From Pantoea sp. BAV 3049 (GTDB lineage: Bacteria; Pseudomonadota; Gammaproteobacteria; Enterobacterales; Enterobacteriaceae), in NCBI RefSeq assembly GCF_009765445.1, contig NZ_WHOY01000031.1, forward strand, positions 4,120,616-4,184,615: a stretch of 64,000 nucleotides of DNA, written 5' to 3'. The notes beneath the pieces were generated by a model, which saw nothing but the letters and a program-made list of their open reading frames with translations, had not been told where the DNA came from and searched no databases. Position numbers and translations under genes: made by a program. Each line of letters begins with the position of its first letter. Position 1 is the stretch's first letter. Below are positions 38,148 through 47,644 of this stretch, piece by piece.

Positions 38148-38804
38148 ATGAAGCTGCGTCTGGTCATAACAGGACTGTTCACCCTGCTGGTTGCGGCCTC
38201 TGCTCAGGCAACCACCCTGAAACTGTCGCCTGATATTGACCTGTTAGTGCTGGATGGACGTAAAATTTCCGGCTCTTTACTGAAAGGTGCCGACGGGCTT
38301 GAACTCGATCGCGGTCAGCATCAGGTGCTATTTCGCGTGGAAAAAAACCTGAAAATCAGCCCGCAGATGGCCTCATCATGGGTTTCCACCCCGTTGATCG
38401 TCACCTTCAAAGCTCAGGCACAATCCATCACTATTACCCTTCCGGAACTGACCACTGCTCAGCAGGGTAAAATGTTTGACAAGCGTCCGGAATTTCAGCT
38501 CTACGATGAACATCATCAGCTGATTGAAAACCAGCAGGATCGCCTGTTAACCGTATCGGGTGAGAACTACGAACAGGCGATGGTGGCCTACAACATGAAA
38601 AGTAACGTCGCCTCAGTACCCCGCTTTGCCCAGCCTCATACTACCAGTAACTTACCGGCGGACATTAACGCGCTGGATTATGCCAGTGACGCAGCAAATG
38701 GAAGCCACTCCGGCAGTCGGGTACTGCAGCTGTGGTATCAGCAGGTTGACTCCGCCACACGTCAGCGACTGGTGATGTTGCTACGGGCGCTGCGTACCAG
38801 TTGA
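38148..38804 (+). CDS. yccT: DUF2057 periplasmic protein YccT (CsgI)
   Basis: Secreted protein of 218 residues with a signal peptide (about 1-20, ending SAQA) and the DUF2057 domain. The Salmonella homologue was described as a curli secretion inhibitor (CsgI), so an effect on curli or biofilm is possible. The ATG at 38148 follows GGAGAA and directly precedes the signal peptide. It is single and parallel to mgsA. Confidence 0.9.
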   Translation: MKLRLVITGLFTLLVAASAQATTLKLSPDIDLLVLDGRKISGSLLKGADGLELDRGQHQVLFRVEKNLKISPQMASSWVSTPLIVTFKAQAQSITITLPELTTAQQGKMFDKRPEFQLYDEHHQLIENQQDRLLTVSGENYEQAMVAYNMKSNVASVPRFAQPHTTSNLPADINALDYASDAANGSHSGSRVLQLWYQQVDSATRQRLVMLLRALRTS

Positions 38805-38886
38805 TGTCTTTATGCCGTCAGCCTACACTCGGTACGTTTTACCTCACTGACCTAACCCTTATCTGACGCAGAACCAGGAAGCCGGA

Positions 38887-39345
38887 ATGGATCAAACCAC
38901 CCGTAAAATTCAGGAAAAAAAACATATCGCGCTGGTTGCGCATGACCACTGCAAAACATCGCTGATGCAGTGGGTGGAAACCCATAAAGAGGTGTTAAAA
39001 GCTCATACGCTGTATGCAACAGGTACCACAGGTAATCTGATCCAGCGAGCCACCGGACTGCCGGTAACCGCAATGTTGAGTGGTCCGATGGGCGGCGACC
39101 AGCAGGTGGGCGCACTGATTTCGGAAGGAAAAATTGATGTGCTGTTTTTCTTCTGGGATCCGCTGAATGCCGTCCCGCACGATCCGGATGTCAAAGCGTT
39201 GCTGCGTCTGGCGACCGTCTGGAATATTCCGGTTGCCACCAACCGTTCAACCGCTGATTTTATTATCCATTCGCCGATGTTTTCGCAGCCGGTGGACATT
39301 ATCATCCCTGACTACCAGCGCTATTTGCAGGAGCGCCTGCAGTAA
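38887..39345 (+). CDS. mgsA: Methylglyoxal synthase
   Basis: Converts dihydroxyacetone phosphate to methylglyoxal and phosphate, a bypass used when sugar phosphates build up. Family motifs are [23 protein letters not shown] (phosphate binding), [14 protein letters not shown] with catalytic Asp (about residue 71), and [18 protein letters not shown] with Asp 101 region. It has 152 residues as in E. coli, and is convergent with helD. Confidence 0.97.
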   Translation: MDQTTRKIQEKKHIALVAHDHCKTSLMQWVETHKEVLKAHTLYATGTTGNLIQRATGLPVTAMLSGPMGGDQQVGALISEGKIDVLFFFWDPLNAVPHDPDVKALLRLATVWNIPVATNRSTADFIIHSPMFSQPVDIIIPDYQRYLQERLQ

Positions 39346-39379
39346 TCTGACTGAGTGTGTTCCCTCACGCTCATGTTTT

Positions 39380-41434
39380 TTACGGCTTCCGCAGTACCGG
39401 CACGCCCATCCGCTTAAACTCCTCCACAAATACCGAAGGATTTTCAGGATCGAAAAGCATCCATACCTGCTGTTTCGCGCGGGTGATGGCCACATAGGCC
39501 AGCCGCCGCTCTTCCGCATCGGTAAAATCCTCCGGCTGCGGTAACAAAGCCTGTTCCATCACCGACTCTCTCGCCGCCGCCGGGAAACCGTCTTTGCCGT
39601 CCTGCAACCCCATTAACACCACGTAATCTGCCTGCTGCCCTTTACTGGCATGGATGGTCGCGAAATCGATTTTCAGTTTTGGCCAGCGCGTTTTGGCCTT
39701 ATCCAGCAGCTCCGGACGCAAATGATGGTACCGGGACAGCAGCAGGATCCGTTCGTCAGCCGTTGCATAGCCGCTGATTTTGTTCAGCAAGGCTTCAAGC
39801 TGTGTTTCAGGCATCAGCGAAACGGATTTTTTATTTCCCTTGCTCAGGCTGTTGAGCGGTTTTTTTAACTGGTGCGGATTACTCTGCACAAACTTATTGG
39901 CAATTTCACCAATACGGTCGTTGAAACGATAGGTCGTATCCAGCACGCAACGGTCGCCTTCACCAAAATGGTGATGGAACGCCGTGGTCAGGCTCATTTC
40001 CGCGCCGCTGAAGCGGTAAATGGCCTGCCAGTCATCCCCTACCGCAAACAGCGAGGTTAGCTTATTTTGCCTTCTCAGCGCGGCCAGTAATGCCGCTCGC
40101 TGTGGCGAGATGTCCTGAAACTCATCCACCAGAATATGCTTCCAGGGCGTGATAAACCGGCCTTTATCCAGAATATTCACTGCCTGATGGATCAGCCCGG
40201 AGAAATCGACTGCCCCCTCTTCTTTCAACGCACTCTTCCACGCTTTCATCAACGGTGCCATCAATTTAACCCGTTTTGAAAACAGGTCACGAACGTCTTC
40301 CGGAGCGGATTCAATCATTGCCGCCTGAGCCCCGCCGTGCATGCGCATCAGCCCCAGCCAGCGTTCAAGGCGGCTTGCCAGACGGCCAGCCAGCCGGTCA
40401 TCTTTCCAGTAATCACCTTCGTCCAGCGCCCACTCCAGTTCGTCATTGAGCCATTGACGCCAGCCGTTGGCGTGGGCTTTTTTCTCGCTGCATTGCTGCC
40501 GCCAGACGTCAATCAACAGCTTATGGCGTAGGGTGGTATCCGTTTCCAGTTTACTGATAGCAGGGGATTTGTTGCTGCCCTGCTGGATGATGTTAAGAGC
40601 CAGAGAGTGGAACGTACGGGCCTGAATACCCTCCGTATTCAGCCGTTCTTTGATGCGATCGTTCATCTCCTCTGCCGCCTGGCGACCAAATGCCAGCAGC
40701 AGGATCTGTTCCGGTGCCGCCTGTTTACGCATCAGCAACCAGCCAGCTCGTGCAACCAGCACCGATGTTTTACCGCTTCCTGCACCGGCCAGCACCAGCA
40801 ATGCCTCTTCTCCGTTGACCACGGCTTTCGCCTGAGAAGGATTAAGAGGGGACGTTTCAACGGTATTGAAGAAGTCGGCATACTGTTTCAGCATTTTCTC
40901 CGACCACTGTGCATTGCGTTTCTGGCGCTGAGCGTCACTGTTATCCAGCCACTGCAGGCAAAAGTGATAAGCTTCCTGACAGTTATCAAATTCTTCCAGC
41001 CGCGGCACCGGCAAAGGCTGAGCTGCAAATGCTTCATGGATGGCTTTGCGCCAGCCTGCCATATCGCTGCGCTTCAGCCATTTATCCTGCTGTTCGAACT
41101 CGCGGATTTTCGCCACCTGCTCATCCAGCACCGTGGCGGTAACCGCGCTCATCTCTTCACTCCAGCTTTGCCAGGCCTGCTGCAGATAATGGAAGAAACG
41201 CTGGGTCTCCTGCCATTCCGTGCCGTGCAGGCGGACGACTTTCTCATCGGGCAGGGTAAATTCCAGCTCGCCCCAGACCAGGCCGCGCTTACATTTGATG
41301 GCTAAAAGTTGATTAAATGGAATAAGGTATTCATGCTTTTCCCCACTGACTTCGACGCCAGCGGACAGCAACCTCACCCGGTTATAGGGATGTTGCGCCA
41401 GATGCCTGCCCAGCGACGTTGCTTTCAGTTCCAT
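39380..41434 (-). CDS. helD: DNA helicase IV HelD
   Basis: UvrD/Rep-type superfamily 1 helicase of 684 residues. Walker A is LAGAGSGKTSVLVARAGWL (about 213-231), motif II is LVDEFQDISPQ, motif III GDDWQAIYRFSGA, and motif VI is VAITRAKQQVW. The N-terminal 190 residues are the HelD-specific extension. It unwinds 3'-5' and can affect RecF-pathway recombination in E. coli. It is divergent from yccF. Confidence 0.97.
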   Translation of the reverse strand: MELKATSLGRHLAQHPYNRVRLLSAGVEVSGEKHEYLIPFNQLLAIKCKRGLVWGELEFTLPDEKVVRLHGTEWQETQRFFHYLQQAWQSWSEEMSAVTATVLDEQVAKIREFEQQDKWLKRSDMAGWRKAIHEAFAAQPLPVPRLEEFDNCQEAYHFCLQWLDNSDAQRQKRNAQWSEKMLKQYADFFNTVETSPLNPSQAKAVVNGEEALLVLAGAGSGKTSVLVARAGWLLMRKQAAPEQILLLAFGRQAAEEMNDRIKERLNTEGIQARTFHSLALNIIQQGSNKSPAISKLETDTTLRHKLLIDVWRQQCSEKKAHANGWRQWLNDELEWALDEGDYWKDDRLAGRLASRLERWLGLMRMHGGAQAAMIESAPEDVRDLFSKRVKLMAPLMKAWKSALKEEGAVDFSGLIHQAVNILDKGRFITPWKHILVDEFQDISPQRAALLAALRRQNKLTSLFAVGDDWQAIYRFSGAEMSLTTAFHHHFGEGDRCVLDTTYRFNDRIGEIANKFVQSNPHQLKKPLNSLSKGNKKSVSLMPETQLEALLNKISGYATADERILLLSRYHHLRPELLDKAKTRWPKLKIDFATIHASKGQQADYVVLMGLQDGKDGFPAAARESVMEQALLPQPEDFTDAEERRLAYVAITRAKQQVWMLFDPENPSVFVEEFKRMGVPVLRKP

Positions 41435-41563
41435 TACCTTCCCCAGGTGCGATGATCATCAGGCAGTAGTTTAACTGGCGAGACTGTACCGCTCCAGCCT
41501 TAAAACGCGGTACAATCAACGAATTGACCTGTTCGTACAGCTGACCGCGAGGGAAACTATCCG

Positions 41564-42010
41564 ATGCGTACTGTTTTAAACGTTCTGAATTTCGTTTTGG
41601 GTGGTTTTCTCACCACTTTTTCCTGGCTGGTGGCAACACTGGTCAGCATCATTTTTATCTTCACTTTGCCATTAACCCGCTCCTGCTGGGAGATCACTAA
41701 GCTTTCGCTGCTGCCTTACGGCAATGAAGCCATCCACGTCGATGAGCTTTATCCGGGCAAAAAAAATGCGCTGATGAATTCAGGCGGCACGCTGCTGAAT
41801 ATTTTATGGCTGATCTTTTTCGGCTGGTGGCTGTGCATCATGCACATCATGACCGGGATTGCCCAGTGCATTACCATCATTGGTATCCCCACCGGGATTG
41901 CGAACTTCAAAATTGCGGCGATTGCTCTGTGGCCGGTAGGTCGTCGCGTGGTCAGCGTTGAGGTGGCAAAAGCCGCTCGCGAAGCCAATGCCCGCGGCCG
42001 GTTTAGCTGA
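41564..42010 (+). CDS. yccF: YccF-domain inner membrane protein
   Basis: Membrane protein of 148 residues with two YccF domains and about four hydrophobic segments (NVLNFVLGGFLTTFSWLVAT, LLNILWLIFFGWWLCIMHI). The family motif GIPTGIANFKIAAIALWPVG occurs near the end. Function is unknown. It lies 5 bases before yccS, and the pair is co-transcribed as in E. coli. Confidence 0.94.
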   Translation: MRTVLNVLNFVLGGFLTTFSWLVATLVSIIFIFTLPLTRSCWEITKLSLLPYGNEAIHVDELYPGKKNALMNSGGTLLNILWLIFFGWWLCIMHIMTGIAQCITIIGIPTGIANFKIAAIALWPVGRRVVSVEVAKAAREANARGRFS

Positions 42011-42015
42011 ACCTG

Positions 42016-44148
42016 ATGCGCCTGACGCTGACGCCCGGCCTGCGCCGCTACGCTTATAACAGCGCCCTGCTGTATAACCTGCGTATTTTAATTGCGCTGG
42101 CGGGCACTGCCGGTGTGCCCTGGTGGCTGGGGCAGATTACCTGGACCATCCCGTTAACGCTGGGCGTGGTGGCCGCTGCGCTGGCGGATCTGGATGACCG
42201 TTTAAGCGGCAGGCTGCGCAACTTGCTGATCACTCTCGTCTGTTTCTGCGTGGCCTCGGTTTCAATCGAGCTTCTTTATCCTTACCCGTGGCTGTTCACA
42301 GTCGGGCTGGCTGTGTCAACCTGGTGTTTTATTCTGCTTGGCGCGTTAGGGCAACGATATGCCACCATTGCCTTTGGTGCACTACTGATTGCCATTTATA
42401 CCCTGCTGGGCATCGGCCTGTTCCCACAATGGTATCTGCAGCCTTCACTGCTGCTGGTGGGTGCAGTCTGGTATAACCTTCTGACGCTGACCGGGCACGT
42501 TATTTTTCCGATCCGCCCGCTGCAGGAAAACATCGCCCGTTGTTTTGAGAAACTGGCCGTTTATCTGGAAGCCAAGGCAGGTCTGTTCGATCCTGATACA
42601 GAAGAGCAGGATAATGCTGCGCTGATTGAAGTAGCGATGGCTAACAGTCAACTGGTCGCCACGCTAAATCAGGCAAAAAATTCTATTCAGTCCCGTCTGC
42701 GCGGCGACCGTGGGCAACGCGGCACTCGCCGGACCCTTCATTATTACTTTGTGGCGCAGGATATTCACGAGCGGGCCAGTTCCTCTCATGCCCAGTATCA
42801 TGCCCTGCGCCGGGAATACCGCTACAGCGATATTCTGTTTCGCTTTCAGCGTTTACTCTCGCTACAGGCCAAAGCCTGTCAGCAGCTGGCAAACGGCATT
42901 CTGCTGCGTGAGCCCTGGCAGCATGATGCCCGCTTCGAACGGGCCTTCGTGCATCTTCATGCCGCGCTGGATCGTCTGAATGCCGCCCAGCCGGGCAGCA
43001 GTGACTTAAAAGCAATGAATTATTTGCTGAATAACCTGAAGGCTATTGATGCCCAGCTCGCCACCATCGAATCGGAACAGAGCCTGGAAGAGAGCAGCAA
43101 CGATCAAACATTATCCAGTGAAGGATTGACCGGCTGGGCCGATATTCGGCTGCGGATCAGCCGTCACCTCTCCCCGGAGTCCGCCCTGTTTCGTCACGCA
43201 GTGCGTATGTCTCTGCTGCTGTGTGCCGGATATACCTTTATACAGCTGACCGGGCTGGAGCATGGCTACTGGATTTTGCTGACCAGCCTGTTTGTCTGTC
43301 AGCCTAATTATAATGCCACCAAAAGACGGCTGGCGCTGCGTATAGCCGGTACGCTGGCCGGCATCGTGATTGGCCTGCCGCTGCTGTGGCTGGTCCCCTC
43401 AGTTGAGGGCCAGCTGGTGATGATTGTGCTCAGTGGCGTTCTGTTTTTCGCTTTTCGTCAGTCCCGCTATGCCAATGCCACGCTGTTTATCACGCTGCTG
43501 GTCCTGTGCTGCTTTAACCTGCTGGGTGAAGGCTTTGAAGTGGCGCTCCCGAGGATTATCGATACGCTGATAGGTTGTGGCATTGCCTGGCTGGCCGTCG
43601 CCTTTATCTGGCCAGACTGGCGCTTCCGCCGCCTGTCACTCGTGGCAGAGCGCACGCTGAATGCCAACTGCCGCTATCTGGATGCCATTCTTGTCCAGTA
43701 TCACCAGGGGAAAGATAACCGGCTGGACTATCGCGTTGCCCGGCGTGACGCGCATAACGGTGATGCAGAACTGGCTTCGGTGGTTTCAAACCTCTCTGCC
43801 GAAAAACATGTCAGCGCCGCGCTTAGGGAAGATGCTTTTCGCCTGCTCTCCCTGAACCACTCTTTTCTGAGCTACATTTCAGCGCTGGGTGCTCACCGCG
43901 AGAGGATTAGCAGCCCGGCGATGCTGCAACTGATGGACGATGCCGTTTGCTACGTTGATGACATCCTGCATATTGAACTGGTTGATGAGGCGAAGGCACA
44001 ACGACTGCTCAACAACCTCTCTGAGCGTATTGAAGCGATTGAAGCCGACCCGGACACAAAAGAACCGCTTGTGCTGCAGCAGGTCGGCTTGCTGGTCGCG
44101 CTGCTGCCAGAAATAGCGCAGCTGAAACATCAGGTCTCTACAGAGTAG
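42016..44148 (+). CDS. yccS: FUSC-family inner membrane protein YccS
   Basis: Large membrane protein (710 residues) with two blocks of about six helices (about 20-160 and 395-525) separated by a helical cytoplasmic domain, the FUSC/YccS architecture related to fusaric-acid resistance exporters. The substrate is unknown. Its stop overlaps the convergent sxy stop by 11 bases. Start ATG at 42016, 5 bases after yccF. Confidence 0.94.
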   Translation: MRLTLTPGLRRYAYNSALLYNLRILIALAGTAGVPWWLGQITWTIPLTLGVVAAALADLDDRLSGRLRNLLITLVCFCVASVSIELLYPYPWLFTVGLAVSTWCFILLGALGQRYATIAFGALLIAIYTLLGIGLFPQWYLQPSLLLVGAVWYNLLTLTGHVIFPIRPLQENIARCFEKLAVYLEAKAGLFDPDTEEQDNAALIEVAMANSQLVATLNQAKNSIQSRLRGDRGQRGTRRTLHYYFVAQDIHERASSSHAQYHALRREYRYSDILFRFQRLLSLQAKACQQLANGILLREPWQHDARFERAFVHLHAALDRLNAAQPGSSDLKAMNYLLNNLKAIDAQLATIESEQSLEESSNDQTLSSEGLTGWADIRLRISRHLSPESALFRHAVRMSLLLCAGYTFIQLTGLEHGYWILLTSLFVCQPNYNATKRRLALRIAGTLAGIVIGLPLLWLVPSVEGQLVMIVLSGVLFFAFRQSRYANATLFITLLVLCCFNLLGEGFEVALPRIIDTLIGCGIAWLAVAFIWPDWRFRRLSLVAERTLNANCRYLDAILVQYHQGKDNRLDYRVARRDAHNGDAELASVVSNLSAEKHVSAALREDAFRLLSLNHSFLSYISALGAHRERISSPAMLQLMDDAVCYVDDILHIELVDEAKAQRLLNNLSERIEAIEADPDTKEPLVLQQVGLLVALLPEIAQLKHQVSTE

Positions 44149-44773
44149 TCCTCAGCTTTTCAACGTAATTCTTTAACTGCAGAGTTTCGCTGTACCAGTG
44201 GCGAAGCTCCGCTTTTAAAGCCTGCGGCAGCGCTTCATGGTGCTGCCCCAGAATCGCCCCCTCCAGCGCAAACAAAACGTTGATGCCGAGGTTTTTATTC
44301 CTGGCATGCAACTTCAGCCAGCTACGTTTGGCTCCCTGTTCTTTCAGCATCCTCACCGAACAGATCCCCACATGCCGCAACAGGACTTCAAGCCGCATCG
44401 TCAGGTTAGGCAAATCTTTCAACCGGCGGTTCTCATAGCGGTTTACCCGCTGCTGCCGCGCGCCCGTCAGACAAAGTTGTGAAAGCGCCACCAGTTGTTG
44501 GGTTTCCTGCCACAAAGATTCATCAACGCGAAAATAATTGAGTTCAACCGGGATCCCTCCTCTGTTAAAAGTAAAAGCTTTCATTTTCCTTTCGGTCAGA
44601 TAGGGTCTGACTTCCTCACAGGCCCGTAAATATAATTCCCCTTCTGCAACCAATGCGAAGACCACGCGCTCCACCGAAAGGCTGTACCCTCCAAACTGGC
44701 TACGACAATCGATTTCACCCAGTTGTGCCAGCTTGGCTATGGTGCTGGCGATCCTGTTCTTTGAGTCATCCAT
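44138..44773 (-). CDS. sxy: Competence regulator Sxy (TfoX)
   Basis: Coactivator that lets CRP act at CRP-S sites of DNA-uptake genes. An N-terminal TfoX_N domain (about 15-110, QFGGYSLSVERVVFALVAEGELYLRA) and a C-terminal TfoX_C domain (about 120-205, LKDLPNLTMRLEVLLRHVGI) are visible. It has 211 residues from the ATG at 44773 (AAGGAA at 6 bases); the frame upstream is not conserved. It is divergent from sulA. Confidence 0.94.
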   Translation of the reverse strand: MDDSKNRIASTIAKLAQLGEIDCRSQFGGYSLSVERVVFALVAEGELYLRACEEVRPYLTERKMKAFTFNRGGIPVELNYFRVDESLWQETQQLVALSQLCLTGARQQRVNRYENRRLKDLPNLTMRLEVLLRHVGICSVRMLKEQGAKRSWLKLHARNKNLGINVLFALEGAILGQHHEALPQALKAELRHWYSETLQLKNYVEKLRTTL

Positions 44774-44916
44774 AAAAATTTCCTTAACCTGATAATGTCC
44801 CTGAAGCACCCTGTCAGCACAGGGAAAATAGGCAATCGCCGTAACAGGTTCAATGAATAAATGGTGTTACGGCCCCTTACATTGTGAATTTGCGAGACGT
44901 TCCCAAAAAAATAAGG

Positions 44917-44945
44917 TTGATCTTTACTCAACAGGCTTATACTGT
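44917..44945 (+). promoter_or_regulatory. sulA promoter
   Basis: A -35 TTGATC (44917-44922), 17-base spacer and -10 TACTGT (44940-44945). The -10 lies inside the LexA box, so repression is direct. Confidence 0.75.
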
Positions 44946-44959
44946 ATATCCATACAGTG
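44940..44959. promoter_or_regulatory. LexA box (SOS box) of sulA
   Basis: TACTGTATATCCATACAGTG contains CTGT-N8-ACAG exactly (CTGT at 44942, ACAG at 44954), the LexA consensus. It lies 20 bases before the sulA start, so sulA is under SOS control. Confidence 0.93.
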
Positions 44960-44978
44960 ACCTGCGAGCGACGCCATT

Positions 44979-45488
44979 ATGCAAACTCATTTTCTTAAAT
45001 CTCAATCTGTTAACGCCAGTTTTCGTCCGGCCTCATCCTGTGCTGCCCCACAGAAAACCCATGCGGCTGGACTTATTAGTGAGCTGATCTACAGTGAGAA
45101 TCAACCCGGCATGACCCAGATGCTGCTGCTGCCCCTTTTACAGCAGTTGGGCACTCAGTCACGCTGGCAGCTGTGGCTGACTCCGCAGCAGAAGTTGAGC
45201 CGCAGCTGGCTGCTGCAATCTGGTTTACCACTGGATAAAGTTATGCAGGTGCAATCTTCCGGGGCGATAACCACCGTTGAAGCCATGATCAAAGCTTTGC
45301 AGACAGGGAATTACAGTGTGGTGTTAGGTTGGTTACCAGGAGAAGTCACCGAAAAAGATCGCCGCCGACTCCAGGAAGCAGCTTCCTGTGGACAGGCGTT
45401 AGGACTGATAATGCGTCCCGATCCGGTCAATATCACTTCAGCCAGACCCTTCAGCGGCCTAAAAATTCAGTCTAGTTTGTATCATTAA
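44979..45488 (+). CDS. sulA: SOS cell-division inhibitor SulA
   Basis: Binds FtsZ and stops septum formation during the SOS response, and is normally removed by Lon. It has 169 residues. The conserved core [20 protein letters not shown] and [20 protein letters not shown], and the Lon-recognised C-terminal end (SSLYH, like E. coli's SNLYH), are present. The ATG lies just downstream of a LexA box and promoter. It is followed by ompA as in other enterics. Confidence 0.96.
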   Translation: MQTHFLKSQSVNASFRPASSCAAPQKTHAAGLISELIYSENQPGMTQMLLLPLLQQLGTQSRWQLWLTPQQKLSRSWLLQSGLPLDKVMQVQSSGAITTVEAMIKALQTGNYSVVLGWLPGEVTEKDRRRLQEAASCGQALGLIMRPDPVNITSARPFSGLKIQSSLYH

Positions 45489-45835
45489 GTAAAAATAGGA
45501 ATAATCTCATAAGGATTTTCCTGGCAAGCCGCGATAACCATCTGATTATGCTATGACGTGGTGGGACAATGGTTTAGAAGCGTTTTTACCACACTGTTTC
45601 TACACATAACCTGTCCGCAAATGTGTAAAATTGTGTACGAATGCCTGTTTTTTTGCTGACGTGCGTCACATCATACTTGTAAGTTTGCTAGTACGTTGTA
45701 GACTTTACGTCGCCAGGGTGCTCAATAACCTCCCTTTTTTGGATGAGCCATAATCGAGCGTCATAACCCGGCGAAGGATTAATCAAAGAGCTAATGAAAG
45801 CTCATTGCCTATTTGGATGATAACGAGGCGCAAAA
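45489..45835. other. ompA control region and leader
   Basis: This 347-base region without a gene. An ompA promoter is visible: -35 TTGTAA (45677-45682), 16-base spacer, -10 TAGACT (45699-45704), predicting a leader of about 125 bases, similar to the long stabilising ompA leader of E. coli. A TCACA CRP-like half-site is at 45666-45670. The ribosome-binding site is GAGGCG, near which small RNA MicA binds in E. coli. Confidence 0.75.
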
Positions 45836-46906
45836 ATGAAAAAGACAGCTATCGCAATTGCAGTGGCACTGGCTGGCTTCGCTACCGTAGCGCAGGCCGC
45901 CCCTAAAGATAACACCTGGTATACCGGTGCAAAACTGGGCTGGTCTCAGTACCATGACACTGGTTACTACGGTAACGGTTATGAGAACAACAACGGTCCA
46001 ACTCATGAAAGCCAGCTGGGTGCCGGTGCCTTCGGTGGCTACCAGGCTAACCAGTACCTGGGCTTTGAACTGGGTTATGACTGGCTGGGTCGCATGCCTA
46101 ACAAAGGCACCGTGACTAACGGCGCATTTAAAGCACAGGGCGTTCAGCTGGCTGCTAAACTGAGCTACCCAATCATGGACGATCTGGACGTGTACACTCG
46201 TCTGGGCGGCATGGTATGGCGTGCAGACTCAACGCAGACTAACCCAACTACTGGCCGCATCAGCGACCACGACACCGGTGTTTCTCCACTGGCTGCAGTT
46301 GGTGTTGAATATGCGCTGACCAAAAACTGGGCTACCCGTCTGGACTACCAGTGGGTTAACAACATCGGTGATGCAAACACCGTTGGTACCCGTCCGGATA
46401 ACGGCATGCTGAGCGTGGGCGTTTCTTATCGCTTCGGTCAGGACGAAGCTGCTGCTCCAGCACCAGCTCCGGCTCCAGCGCCAGCTCCAGTTGTTGAAAC
46501 CAAGCGTTTCACTCTGAAATCTGACGTGCTGTTCACCTTCAACAAGGCAACTCTTAAGCCAGAAGGTCAGCAGGCTCTGGATCAGCTGTACACCCAGCTG
46601 AGCTCCCTGGATCCTAAAGACGGCAACGTAGTTGTTCTGGGCTTCACTGACCGTATCGGTTCAGAGCAGTACAACCAGAAGCTGTCTGAAAAACGTGCTC
46701 AGTCTGTAGTTGACTACCTCGTTTCTAAAGGCATCCCTTCCAGCAAAATCTCTGCACGTGGTATGGGTGAATCTAACCCAGTTACCGGCAACACCTGTGA
46801 CAGCGTGAAAGGCCGTAAAGCCCTGATCGATTGCCTGGCACCGGATCGTCGTGTAGAAATTCAGGTTAAAGGTATCAAAGACGTTGTAACTCAGCCTCAG
46901 GGTTAA
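45836..46906 (+). CDS. ompA: Outer membrane protein A
   Basis: Abundant outer-membrane porin-like protein that links the envelope to peptidoglycan. The signal peptide (1-21, ends AQA) is followed by an 8-strand barrel (about 22-192), an Ala-Pro hinge ([11 protein letters not shown], about 207-217) and a C-terminal OmpA peptidoglycan-binding domain (about 225-345), with [16 protein letters not shown] and a Cys pair at the end. It has 356 residues. Codon use is strongly biased, as expected for a highly expressed gene. Confidence 0.98.
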   Translation: MKKTAIAIAVALAGFATVAQAAPKDNTWYTGAKLGWSQYHDTGYYGNGYENNNGPTHESQLGAGAFGGYQANQYLGFELGYDWLGRMPNKGTVTNGAFKAQGVQLAAKLSYPIMDDLDVYTRLGGMVWRADSTQTNPTTGRISDHDTGVSPLAAVGVEYALTKNWATRLDYQWVNNIGDANTVGTRPDNGMLSVGVSYRFGQDEAAAPAPAPAPAPAPVVETKRFTLKSDVLFTFNKATLKPEGQQALDQLYTQLSSLDPKDGNVVVLGFTDRIGSEQYNQKLSEKRAQSVVDYLVSKGIPSSKISARGMGESNPVTGNTCDSVKGRKALIDCLAPDRRVEIQVKGIKDVVTQPQG

Positions 46907-46920
46907 GTTTCGCTTTGATA

Positions 46921-46948
46921 AAAAAACCCCGCTCCGGTGGGGTTTTTC
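46921..46948 (+). terminator. ompA terminator
   Basis: AACCCC and GGGGTT form the stem with an 8-base loop, flanked by A and T tracts, 15 bases after the stop. Confidence 0.88.
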
Positions 46949-47003
46949 TTTGACTGATACAGCCCGATAAACTCTTTTTTGTCTTACGTTTCTGCCCTTC
47001 CCG

Positions 47004-47459
47004 TCAGTCCGGCTTGCCTAAAATGGCCTTAAGATCCTGCTTCAGCGAGGACATCTGGCTGGCATATTGTTCTTTGCGCTCTGCATCTTCAATCAACTGT
47101 ACGATCGTTTCTGATAAAGTGCTGTTGCGGCGCTGCGCCAGACCAGCCAGGCGTTGCCATACCAAATACTCAAGGTCGATCGACTTTTTGCGCGTGTGCT
47201 GATGTTCAGCATTAAAATGGCGTTTACGTCGGGCCCGAATGGTCTGCTTCATCCGGTTTTCCAGCGCCGGATTGATATGACGCGATATCCACTGCAGCAC
47301 GTCTACCGGACGATTCTCCATCGACAGCAGTTCATCCACGGCAACCTGTGCCGCGCTGAATTCCAGATAGCGCGTGATCGCTTCACCTTCCCGGTGTTTT
47401 TTAACCAGGTACTTCCATTTCCACCCGCTTTCAAGATTTTCCAGTTGCTGATATTTCAT
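47004..47459 (-). CDS. matP: Macrodomain Ter protein MatP
   Basis: Binds matS sites and organises the terminus macrodomain, linking it to the divisome through ZapB. It has about 151 residues: an N-terminal helical domain ([25 protein letters not shown] region), a ribbon-helix-helix (about 105-135, [20 protein letters not shown]) and a C-terminal coiled coil. The ATG at 47459 gives the usual 150-residue size; the longer upstream frame is a chance extension. It is divergent from lonH. Confidence 0.95.
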   Translation of the reverse strand: MKYQQLENLESGWKWKYLVKKHREGEAITRYLEFSAAQVAVDELLSMENRPVDVLQWISRHINPALENRMKQTIRARRKRHFNAEHQHTRKKSIDLEYLVWQRLAGLAQRRNSTLSETIVQLIEDAERKEQYASQMSSLKQDLKAILGKPD

Positions 47460-47644
47460 CGGAATCTCATGCTTTTCATATAACCCGTTTAGAATAACAG
47501 CTTTTTTTAGCCCTGCCGCATAGAAAACGGGGTTGTTATCGCAATCTCGACCTCTGACCGGGGTGAAGTGCATGTCTACGGTGCTTAACAGGCTGAAATC
47601 TTGTATAATGCCGCTTTTACTCATTTCAGAAAAATACGATAACT